Below, piece by piece: positions 9,275 through 16,170 of a DNA stretch of 64,000 nucleotides. Under the pieces are notes generated by a model. It made no database searches. It saw nothing but the letters and a program-made list of their open reading frames with translations, and was not told the DNA's origin. The translations under genes and the position numbers were made by a program. Origin of the DNA: Mastigocoleus testarum BC008 (lineage in GTDB: Bacteria; Cyanobacteriota; Cyanobacteriia; Cyanobacteriales; Nostocaceae); assembly GCF_001456025.1 (NCBI RefSeq), contig NZ_LMTZ01000139.1, positions 1 through 64,000 on the forward strand, written 5' to 3'. Each line of letters begins with the position of its first letter. The first letter of the stretch is position 1.

Positions 9275-9540
9275 GGTATTCTATAATTAATGCGTTTTAT
9301 TTAACATGTTAGTCTAATATAGAGTCTAATATTGTTTGCTAAACAAGAAGCAAATTTTGTTGAATCAGATTGAGCTTGAGCTAAAGTATTTGTATTAGTA
9401 AACGCAGATAAGTTTATAGTCCCAAACATAACCATAACTGTAAGTATGGTGGCTTTTAATTTAATTCCTTATATCTGAAAATTCTTGTGCTACGGGCATC
9501 CCTGCCCGTATAAATGTACCTCACAAAGATGAAATATCTG

Positions 9541-9610
9541 TATATAATTTTAGGCAATGGTAAAGTTTTGTTTACCATTGCCTGTGGTTCTACTTTTGGT
9601 AAGCGGTAGG
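9541..9610 (+). pseudogene. decayed copy of the short COG0523 gene start
   Basis: TATATAATTTTAGGCAATGG matches 4845-4862 exactly. The following bases, including CCATTGCCTG and ACTTTTGG, follow the first codons of the gene at 4860 with indels. No open frame survives. The stretch forms a hairpin of its own (AGGCAATGGTAAA / TTTACCATTGCCT). Confidence 0.55.
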
Positions 9611-9640
9611 TTGGATTTAACGAAGTGAAACCCAACCTAC
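9606..9640. repeat. GTAGGTTGG...CCAACCTAC hairpin repeat
   Basis: Nine-base perfect inverted repeat arms at 9606-9614 and 9632-9640 enclose a short loop. This motif resembles dispersed hairpin repeats common in intergenic cyanobacterial DNA. A further small hairpin (ACGGGCATCCCTGCCCGT) lies near 9492. Confidence 0.45.
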
Positions 9641-9700
9641 TAACTAATTGTAATAAGTTACATTAAAAAATTCCTTTCTCCTGATTCCCAAAATAGCTAA

Positions 9701-9720
9701 AAACGATTATCATTCTCATA
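9701..9720. promoter_or_regulatory. putative Zur operator (imperfect)
   Basis: AAACGATTATCATTCTCATA keeps one good half-site (GATTATCAT) and a weaker second half. It precedes the P-loop pseudogene and the intact metallophosphoesterase-like gene at 9939. Confidence 0.5.
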
Positions 9721-9778
9721 TGATTTATACTTAGGGCTAATAAATTCTCATCTATTAATGAGTGATAACTGATAACTG

Positions 9779-9925
9779 AAATTACTGTACCTTTAATTAA
9801 AGTTGTAGCTGGTTGTGCGGGTTCGGGAAAAACCGCTTGGATTCATCAGCAAATCCAAAATACAACTGTCGAAGATAAAGATATTATGTATTTTACTCCC
9901 TGTACTGGTAACGTTGTAATCTAAA
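9779..9925 (+). pseudogene. truncated copy of the CobW-related P-loop gene
   Basis: The stretch encodes a P-loop (GCAGSGKTAW) followed by IHQQIQNT and EDKDIMYFTPCTGN. It matches residues 5-55 of the protein at 2235-3014, including the Walker A. It breaks off at a stop codon after about 50 codons, so only the 5' end remains. The intact gene that follows at 9939 parallels the coupled arrangement at 2235-3820. Confidence 0.75.
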
Positions 9926-9938
9926 ATCTAAAATTACT

Positions 9939-10688
9939 ATGAAATGGGCAATTTTAAGTGGTATTGAAGGTAATTTAACAGCTTATGAGGCGGTGATGGC
10001 GGATATTAAACGTCAAAGTCGTTATATACAAGCTTTGTATATTCTGGGAGATGTGGTTGGACCGAATCCTGAATCTGAAAAGTTGGTGGAACGTTTGCGT
10101 AAGTCACAATATGAAGAGTTAGCACCACTTATTTGTAAAGGATGGTGGGAAGAGCAATGTTTAATATTGCATGGTTTGGCTGCAACTTCAGAACCTACTG
10201 ATTTGTTACAAAAATATGGTGGTGAAACAGTCAAACTACTGTGGGAGTCTGTTTCTCGTCCTACTATAGAGTGGTTGCGAAACCTTGACTTTGGTTTTTT
10301 TGAATTAGATTCTTTGTTAATTCATGGTACAAGCGTATCTGTGGGTGAAGAATTAACTCCAGAAACTTCTCCTGTAGTTATTTTAGATCGGGTGGCACGA
10401 ATGCAAGCAAATAATTTATTTTGCGGTCGCTCGGGTCTAACTTTTCAGTACAATTTAGAAGCTGGTTCCATCGATACTGGAGTAACAACTCTCGATAGTC
10501 AAACATCTAGCCAAACAATCGATGTTACTCCCCGTATGGTCGTAGGCGTAGGAAGTGTGGGGAGAAACCCAGGAGAAGCGACCTATACTCTCTACAACCC
10601 CAATACAAATCAAGTCGAATTTAAAACTGTTCGCTACGGGGTAAACAAGGGTTTTGGAGCCAAAAAAACAACCGTTAGGTCTAATTAG
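9939..10688 (+). CDS. degenerate metallophosphoesterase-like protein
   Basis: A 249-residue paralogue of the protein at 3011-3820 with most catalytic residues replaced. Motif I reads S7-G-I-E10 instead of D-x-H, the GNHD position reads KGWWEE (68-72), and the last motif reads CGRSG where GHTH is expected. GD at 37-38 and LIHGT remain. It is unlikely to hydrolyse phosphoesters as a typical two-metal enzyme and may be a binding or regulatory protein. The frame is intact and it lies after a Zur-type half-palindrome, so it is probably expressed. A fragment of a sister copy is at about 3863-3940. Confidence 0.65.
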   Translation: MKWAILSGIEGNLTAYEAVMADIKRQSRYIQALYILGDVVGPNPESEKLVERLRKSQYEELAPLICKGWWEEQCLILHGLAATSEPTDLLQKYGGETVKLLWESVSRPTIEWLRNLDFGFFELDSLLIHGTSVSVGEELTPETSPVVILDRVARMQANNLFCGRSGLTFQYNLEAGSIDTGVTTLDSQTSSQTIDVTPRMVVGVGSVGRNPGEATYTLYNPNTNQVEFKTVRYGVNKGFGAKKTTVRSN

Positions 10689-10748
10689 TTTTTCGCTATT
10701 TGCGATTTAATTGTTGGATTCGCAGAAAACACGAAAAAATATGTCACG

Positions 10749-10791
10749 AAAACGATTATCATTGTCCTTGTTCGATAATCATTATTGTCAT
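10749..10791. promoter_or_regulatory. double Zur-type operator before hemB
   Basis: Two adjacent sites are visible: AAAACGATTATCATTG (10749-10764) and CGATAATCATTATTGTCAT (10773-10791). The second ends one base before the hemB ATG, so a bound repressor would cover the ribosome binding region. Two sites in tandem are unusual in this window. Confidence 0.65.
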
Positions 10792-10792
10792 C

Positions 10793-11820
10793 ATGTCGTC
10801 AGAAAAGCCCACCCCAAATAACACCGAATCCGAATCTGATGCTCAAGCTTTAATTCAGCGTCCTCGCCGTTTGCGTCGTACTCCAGCTTTGCGTCGCATG
10901 GTGCAAGAAACTCAACTCACTGTAGATGACTTAATATATCCAATGTTTGTCATGGAGGGAGAAGACCAAAAGGTGGAAATCTCCTCCATGCCAGGGTGTT
11001 ACCGCTATACTCTAGACTTATTACTAAAGGAAATCCAACAAGTTTATGAATTGGGAATAAATGCGATCGCACTATTTCCCTTAATTCCGGAAGCAAAAAA
11101 AGACGAATTTGGCGTTGAAAGTTACAATCCAGACGGTTTGGTGCAAACAACTGTCAAAGCGATTAAAAAAGCTGTACCAGATATAATTGTAATTACCGAT
11201 GTTGCCCTCGACCCCTTCAGTACTCAAGGTCACGACGGTATTGTGATGATAATGGAGTCATTTTAAATGACCCCACTGTAGAAGTGTTGGTGAAAATGGC
11301 AGTTTCCCAAGCAGAAGCTGGTGCAGATATTGTCGCGCCTTCTGATATGATGGATGGTAGAGTCGGTGCAATTCGTAAAGCTTTAGATGCAGCAGGGTGT
11401 TTTCACGTAGGGATTTTGGCATACTCTGCTAAATATGCTTCTAGTTATTATGGACCATTCCGGGATGCTTTGGATTCGGCACCGAAATTTGGCGATAAGA
11501 AAACTTATCAGATGGATGCAGCTAACGCCAGAGAAGCTTTAAAGGAAGTGGCGTTAGATATCGCAGAAGGTGCGGATATGGTAATGGTAAAACCTGCTTT
11601 GGCATATATGGATATTATTTGTCAGGTAAAAGCAGAAACAAACTTACCCGTCGCAGCGTATAACGTCAGTGGGGAATATGCCATGATTAAAGCTGCTGCA
11701 CAACAGGGTTGGATTGATGAGAAAAAGGTGATCTTAGAAACTTTGACCAGCATGAAACGGGCTGGTGCAGATGTGATTTTGACTTATTTTGCTAAGGAAG
11801 TTGCTTTGATGTTGCATTAG
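10793..11820 (+). pseudogene. hemB: delta-aminolevulinic acid dehydratase (porphobilinogen synthase), frameshifted
   Basis: HemB joins two 5-aminolevulinate molecules to porphobilinogen for haem, chlorophyll and bilin synthesis. The first frame, from ATG 10793, runs through DVALDPFSTQGHDGIV and stops at 11266. The second frame resumes with DNGVILNDPTVEVLV and continues to the normal C terminus at 11820. One missing base, probably an A around 11242 (expected GTGAATGAT, observed GTGATGAT), explains the break. Active-site features are present in both parts. The metal loop has Asp rather than Cys (DVALDP...GHDG), so it is the zinc-independent, magnesium-type enzyme. The frameshift may be real decay or a sequencing error. 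Confidence 0.85.
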
Positions 11821-11828
11821 TTCATTTT

Positions 11829-11857
11829 GGTGTCTTGGCGATCGCTTCCAAGACACA
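11829..11857. terminator. hairpin after hemB
   Basis: GTGTCTTGG and CCAAGACAC form a perfect nine-base stem with a HIP1-like GCGATCGC core in the loop, nine bases after the hemB stop. Lacking a clean T tract, it may be a terminator or simply a HIP1 palindrome. Confidence 0.45.
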
Positions 11858-11931
11858 AATTTTATCACTCTGAGATCTGACATTTTTTATCTAACTACAA
11901 GTTTGACAGCATCGAATTGGATTTTCTGAGC

Positions 11932-11965
11932 GCCATTGAACGAGTCTAGCGGGATTATTTACAAC
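11932..11965. repeat. dispersed ~34-bp intergenic repeat, copy 1
   Basis: The segment CCATTGAACGAGTCTAGCGG and following GATTATTTACAAC is closely matched at about 19817-19850 with a few substitutions. Both copies are intergenic within the zinc island. Otherwise 11858-12214 holds no recognisable gene. Confidence 0.5.
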
Positions 11966-12214
11966 AGAAACTTTATCTCTTCTAATTCAAAGCCCAGGAA
12001 GACAGGCGGTAGAAGCGCGTAAGAGTACCGTAGGTATTCTATTGCACAACAAAAAATCCCTCTTTGAATAAGGTTTTGGAGTTCTTGTTACCCCGTCAAA
12101 AAGATTTTCAATAATTATAAAAAATATTTGATTAATACTTTTATTTTGACATCCTCTAGAAAAGGATGTAAAAGCATTTGTTACACAATATGCAGGTTAT
12201 TTTTTTAGAGATGT

Positions 12215-12412
12215 CTACTGTTTTTTAGATCGCAAGCACTTACTCGCGACTCCATTACATTTATCTCCATATTTAGGACATCCGGTAGCATAAGTCTCCC
12301 GTTGTGATATCTCTTGACAGTATTGACAAATGAAGTTGTAAACCCTGGTATGGATAATTCGGTCGTGTGCTTTGACATTATATTCCCGGACATGAATTTT
12401 TTTGCTTGGCAT
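12215..12412 (-). CDS. small cysteine-rich protein under a Zur-type operator
   Basis: A 65-residue basic protein, beginning MPSKKIHVREYNVKAHDR. It carries a Cys pair in ICQYCQ followed by RETYATGCPKYGDKC and one more Cys near the end. The spacing suggests a zinc-ribbon or treble-clef-like fold. The start is chosen because the operator at 12439-12456 lies just upstream; a longer overlapping frame (12205-12456) would start inside that operator. The sequence has the look of a conserved cyanobacterial small protein, but I cannot name it. A zinc-binding or translation-linked role under zinc limitation is speculation. Confidence 0.6.
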   Translation of the reverse strand: MPSKKIHVREYNVKAHDRIIHTRVYNFICQYCQEISQRETYATGCPKYGDKCNGVASKCLRSKKQ

Positions 12413-12438
12413 AGTTTTAATAAAAATGCTAAGTGAAC

Positions 12439-12456
12439 AATGATAATGATAATCAA
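12439..12456. promoter_or_regulatory. putative Zur operator for the small Cys-rich gene
   Basis: AATGATAATGATAATCAA matches the operator pattern and lies about 27 bp upstream of the minus-strand start at 12412. Confidence 0.6.
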
Positions 12457-12664
12457 TTAAAGTTTGAAAAACATCAAATTAAAAAAATAGAGATAAAATT
12501 TCTATAATTATTACCTTACAAACTAAAATTGTTGATCAAAACTAGAAAATACAAATAAATAAAAGAGATTCGGGGGTTTTCCGATTTTCATTAGTCAACA
12601 AATTTCTCTATTTGTACGTTGGTTGACAAGCACAAAAGCTAATGTAACATAAATATCGAAAAAA

Positions 12665-12686
12665 AAATGATAATTATTATCATTTT
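12665..12686. promoter_or_regulatory. near-perfect orphan Zur operator
   Basis: A symmetrical site around ATGATAATTATTATCAT is flanked by A and T runs extending the palindrome. It is the most symmetrical operator in the window. No intact gene follows on the plus strand before hisI, which is convergent, and the minus-strand gene at 12215 has its own site. Downstream (12742-12912) there is only a short open frame ending in RNR, so the operator may have outlived its gene. Confidence 0.65.
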
Positions 12687-12741
12687 GGTCAGTAATATTA
12701 GCTGTTGGGTGTTAGCAGAGCGCAAGCAACTGTAAGATTAG

Positions 12742-12912
12742 TCGTCACCTATTTCAACACACTTTGTGTCGCCGCTGTCTTCGGTTAACTGGGTTTGGAT
12801 TCATAGTCGCAAGGAAAATACTACTGCAATGAGAGCCCGAGAACGCGACTGCACCTTGGAATTGGGATTCACTGATTACCTATGGCACACTTATTTGATG
12901 CGCAACCGATAA
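12742..12912 (+). pseudogene. possible gene remnant after orphan operator
   Basis: An open stretch without a good start encodes NWVWIHSRKENTTAMRARER and continues CTLELGFTDYLWHTYLM before a stop. The composition looks protein-like, but I do not recognise the family. It follows the strong operator at 12665 and could be the last part of a lost Zur-regulated gene, or a transposase fragment. Confidence 0.3.
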
Positions 12913-12916
12913 TAAC

Positions 12917-13402
12917 TTAAAGTTGTGTTGGATTGGGTGCATCGCCGTAAACTGTCTTGGGGTCAAAGGTTTTTTCGGTTTCGGTAAAAGTTAACCTTAG
13001 TGGTTGCTCAGAAGAGATAACATCTTTTCCTACAGGAATACTACGATAAAAACAAGAACGATAACCAACGTGACAACTTGCTCCTGAACCAGCAACTTCA
13101 ACCCGCATCCAAATACAATCTTGGTCATCATCAATCAATAATTGCTTGACTTTCTGTACCAATCCGCTTGATTGACCTTTGTGCCATAGCTGCTGACGAC
13201 TACGACTATAATAATGGGCTTCACCAGTTTCAATTGTTTTAACTAATGCATCCTGATTCATATAACCTTGCATCAACACTTCCCCAGTGTGTGCATCTGT
13301 GGTCACTACTGGTATCAAACCGTTGCAATCAAATTTGGGAGCAAGTTCTAGACCTTCTTCTACTTGTTCGATTGAAATCCGGTCGCTAAATAGTAAATTC
13401 AT
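12917..13402 (-). CDS. hisI: phosphoribosyl-AMP cyclohydrolase, stand-alone
   Basis: A 161-residue HisI, which opens the ring of phosphoribosyl-AMP in histidine synthesis. It carries DAHTGEVLMQGYMNQDAL and the metal-binding region DQDCIWMRVEVAGSGASCHVG...CF with the three zinc-ligand cysteines. It lacks the HisE domain of the bifunctional HisIE form. The start is placed at MNLLFSDR. The longer frame beginning MNDNDYY is rejected because those codons are the Zur-type operator itself (13427-13444). The protein keeps its zinc ligands, so it is not a zinc-free substitute. The operator lies 25 bp upstream. Confidence 0.88.
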   Translation of the reverse strand: MNLLFSDRISIEQVEEGLELAPKFDCNGLIPVVTTDAHTGEVLMQGYMNQDALVKTIETGEAHYYSRSRQQLWHKGQSSGLVQKVKQLLIDDDQDCIWMRVEVAGSGASCHVGYRSCFYRSIPVGKDVISSEQPLRLTFTETEKTFDPKTVYGDAPNPTQL

Positions 13403-13426
13403 CTGTAGAGGAGTTGTGCAATAAGT

Positions 13427-13444
13427 ATAATAATCATTATCATT
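13427..13444. promoter_or_regulatory. putative Zur operator before hisI
   Basis: ATAATAATCATTATCATT lies between the FeoB-like gene stop (13460) and the hisI start (13402), both on the minus strand. It would therefore repress hisI from an internal promoter. Confidence 0.65.
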
Positions 13445-13459
13445 CAAAAACAGTAATTT

Positions 13460-14506
13460 TTATGGAACCCATATCAAATAACCGCCCCAAGCCAGAATGA
13501 AGGCGAATATGATCGCCGCGCTCGCTTGTCTTAGCATCAATCTCAAAGCGAATTTGGGTGATTGCTCACGAGCGATTGTCAGTGCTGTCACCAGACAGGG
13601 TAACAGTACCCCGGCTAGATAAACACTTGTAAGGATTTGCACAGGGGACAACAGGCTGACCGTATTGGGTTGGGCAAATAGTAGTAGTCCATCTTTGCGA
13701 ACTGATGCCAGAATCACAGGTAACGCTGCTTCCGGTGGCAGCCGAAACAAACCCATTGTTGGATCGATCAACCGACTCAAATCATTCAAAACACCCAACC
13801 AATCTAGGACAGAGGCAATCAACGTGACCGCCAAAAAGATGGGAATCGCTAAGGTGAAGAACTGGTTGAGGGTACCCTTCGTTTCGCGCCAAATGGCTGA
13901 CCATCGAGGAACTTCCAGGAAAGTGCGATGCTCAATCATCAGCCGGTTTTGGGGAGAACGAGCCGATTTGGGCGCAATCAAGCGCGTATAAATCAACGTT
14001 GTAATCGTCAGGTAGACCAGGTAAGGAATTACCAAGTAGGGCAAGTTTGCCGCATTGAACACCGCCAATGTGGCACCAAACTGGTAAGAACAGGCGGAAC
14101 CAAAGGCGATAGCTGAAATACAGGTTTTGCGAGAACAACTGGAGCAGGCACGGGTGCCGATCACGGCTGGCACATTACAACCAAACCCCATAATGATGCG
14201 TACCAAATCTCGTCCCGATAAGCCGAAGGGACGTAACAACGGATGCAAAGTAATGGTAATTCGTTCCACTAAACCACTGGCTTTGTAAGCACCCAAAAAT
14301 AAAGCATAAAGAATGACCGTCGGCACTGCCCAGACAAACAACAACGGTCCCATGGTTACCAGACCATAGCGTCCAATCAAAATTTCCTTGGACAAAGACG
14401 GTAAGCCAGAGAGGGCTTCTACAGTTGGGTTGACCAATTCCTGTATGTGCTGCCTTTGGAAGAGGTCACGGTATGGGAGCGCGCTGCGCCACGTGTTTGG
14501 ACGCAC
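13460..14506 (-). CDS. FeoB-like transporter core without GTPase domain
   Basis: About 348 residues of a polytopic membrane protein matching the C-terminal Gate and transmembrane part of FeoB. It has VEALSGLPSLSKEILIGRYG, then GLSGRDLVRIIMGFGCNVPA and an unusual Cys-rich CSSCSRKTC. The N-terminal G domain is missing. The reading frame starts at a GTG in a GC-rich junction (about 14450-14530), so the first 15 or so residues may be spurious and the gene may be truncated. The DNA is visibly more GC-rich than its neighbours, suggesting horizontal acquisition. Substrate could be Fe(II) or another divalent metal. Confidence 0.6.
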   Translation of the reverse strand: MRPNTWRSALPYRDLFQRQHIQELVNPTVEALSGLPSLSKEILIGRYGLVTMGPLLFVWAVPTVILYALFLGAYKASGLVERITITLHPLLRPFGLSGRDLVRIIMGFGCNVPAVIGTRACSSCSRKTCISAIAFGSACSYQFGATLAVFNAANLPYLVIPYLVYLTITTLIYTRLIAPKSARSPQNRLMIEHRTFLEVPRWSAIWRETKGTLNQFFTLAIPIFLAVTLIASVLDWLGVLNDLSRLIDPTMGLFRLPPEAALPVILASVRKDGLLLFAQPNTVSLLSPVQILTSVYLAGVLLPCLVTALTIAREQSPKFALRLMLRQASAAIIFAFILAWGGYLIWVP

Positions 14507-14721
14507 TACGTGAACGCTGGACCGCGCGTTCTTGTTTCTTCTTCTATAAAAATCTCAGCTAATATTTCTCCATTCCTGGTATGCTCAATAACTTCAACCA
14601 ACCATTCATCCTTATCTCCAAGATTGTTATAAAAATCATCAGAGGTCAAAGCTGATTGATAATAAAAACGACCATCTATACCACTAACAGAATCATTTTT
14701 TATCAAATCAAACAAGGTCAT
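14506..14721 (-). CDS. small hypothetical protein, possibly truncated
   Basis: A 71-residue frame beginning MTLFDLIKND and containing DEWLVEVIEHTRNGEILAEI. The last residues (TRTRGPAFT) come from the GC-rich junction shared with the FeoB-like gene, suggesting its 3' end was replaced. No family recognised. The following 14722-15075 stretch is AT-rich and shows no gene. Confidence 0.4.
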   Translation of the reverse strand: MTLFDLIKNDSVSGIDGRFYYQSALTSDDFYNNLGDKDEWLVEVIEHTRNGEILAEIFIEEETRTRGPAFT

Positions 14722-15075
14722 AAAATTCCAACCTCTGAGAACATGACCATCACTATGCTTGTCAGGGTCACAATACTCTATAAATGAAATATGGGATAAT
14801 AATTCACGACTAATGTGAATTAAATTCAGCCTTGTAATATCAAGAGTTTCAAGAACCGGCTTAAATCACGTTTGTGATTATTCCTACGAATTTAGGTTAT
14901 TTCAGCTTCTAACTCACATAAGGCGTAATTCTTGAGTATTACCCATTTCTTCCACTACATCTGGAATTGTATTAAATGCTAACTGTAAATAATAGATAAA
15001 ATATAAAAATATCTATAGGCTGTACAAAATTTTATAGATTATCCAAAAATTATAGAGATAATAAACAAAATTGAC

Positions 15076-15537
15076 TTAATCTTGATATATTTTTTTGACC
15101 TTCGAAGAAGTGGAATTTGGTTGAAATTCAGTCCATTGTTTGCAGACAGTTTGGAAACATTGGGGTGGTGTAATTGGTAAATTAGTTAAGTAATAAAAAT
15201 CAACTTGGTTTTCATACTCCAATAAAAAAACAGCATCTTTTTCTGGGTTATAGCTATCCACAGCTTGGAGAATATGACCATTCATGAAGTGTCTTTGTAA
15301 GAGTACAGTATCTGGTGCTGCTAACCAAGCGTTGAGAAATGCTGCAAGATTTTGACGGGGAACAAAATGCGCTTTAAATGTTTCTCCACAAACACCTAAA
15401 TGAGGTGAATTAGTGCTACAAATAACAGCACCATGCTCCCCATTCAAGTAGCCAAGCCAAGCATTGTAGCCAATTGCAATTAAGTTGGTAGAAATAAAAC
15501 TTTGTTGCCAATCTTGGGAGTTGATGTCTGGGGTCAT
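15076..15537 (-). CDS. conserved hypothetical protein in Zur-type operon
   Basis: A 153-residue cytosolic protein of unknown function, starting MTPDINSQDWQQSF. It contains HGAVICSTNSPHLGVCGETF and a C-terminal LTNLPITPP segment. There is no signal peptide and no known catalytic motif; two Cys and several His could bind metal. It lies 46 bp downstream of the small exported peptide gene (15584-15757), and both follow a Zur-type site at 15813. Co-regulation with zinc genes is inferred. Confidence 0.6.
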   Translation of the reverse strand: MTPDINSQDWQQSFISTNLIAIGYNAWLGYLNGEHGAVICSTNSPHLGVCGETFKAHFVPRQNLAAFLNAWLAAPDTVLLQRHFMNGHILQAVDSYNPEKDAVFLLEYENQVDFYYLTNLPITPPQCFQTVCKQWTEFQPNSTSSKVKKIYQD

Positions 15538-15583
15538 CTGAATATTAAACTCCTATTATGATTTGGTAGATGCCGTTCGTTGC

Positions 15584-15757
15584 CTAAGCTCTTTGGCTTT
15601 CTGCTGAAACTGGTGTAATCTTAGCATCCGTACTTTCCACTGGTTGTACTTTTTTAGTGGTTTCGTCAGCCACGGCTATTTTTCCAGTTATTAATAATGA
15701 ACCTAGAGAAATAAACGCTAGGTGTTTTCTTGATAAATTAGCGATTAAATTTTTCAC
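15584..15757 (-). CDS. small exported peptide (57 aa)
   Basis: Starts at GTG with a good RBS (AGGAGAATTAA). The first 30 residues form a typical Sec signal: basic VKNLIANLSRKH, hydrophobic LAFISLGSLLI, and cleavage after KIAVA. The mature part is only about 27 residues, rich in Lys, Thr and Glu. It is the first gene after the operator at 15813. It could be a genuine periplasmic peptide or the surviving 5' end of a larger secreted protein. No family recognised. Confidence 0.5.
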   Translation of the reverse strand: MKNLIANLSRKHLAFISLGSLLITGKIAVADETTKKVQPVESTDAKITPVSAESQRA

Positions 15758-15812
15758 TTAATTCTCCTACAAATACAGAGATTACTATTATCAATAAATT
15801 CTAGATTCAATG

Positions 15813-15830
15813 GACGATAATCATTCTAAT
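15813..15830. promoter_or_regulatory. putative weak Zur operator
   Basis: GACGATAATCATTCTAAT matches one half-site well and the other poorly. It lies about 55 bp upstream of the GTG start of the small exported peptide. The remaining AT-rich stretch to metE (15831-16170) shows nothing else. Confidence 0.45.
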
Positions 15831-16170
15831 TCTGTTCATTAAATGAATTAGGTGTAACACATTATTTATTTATTAGCGATATAGTAATTATGTATTTTTT
15901 TTAGAAATTTTACTAGAAAAACTGTTTTATTTATCGGAGAGTTTGTATCAATGTTATGTTCATGTTGTGACGTTTTTTTAATAATATTTACTTCATTTTT
16001 TTCATCATATAGTGTTAATTATATTCTAAATAAGCGAAAAAGGGACGCGAGATAAATATACCTTATTGGTATTAGAAAAAACACTGTTGCGCCCCATTTT
16101 ATAAGTGGCTTATTTAGCTATATAACCAACTGCTAAAAATTGGTAAACTTCAATATTTTTGGAAAATTAA

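Noticed and set aside
12205..12456. 83-codon minus-strand frame
   Set aside because: It overlaps the more convincing 65-residue Cys-rich gene in another frame and would begin inside the Zur-type operator.
13403..13447. N-terminal extension of hisI (MNDNDYYTYC...)
   Set aside because: These codons coincide with the palindromic operator; family alignment supports a start near MNLLFSDR.
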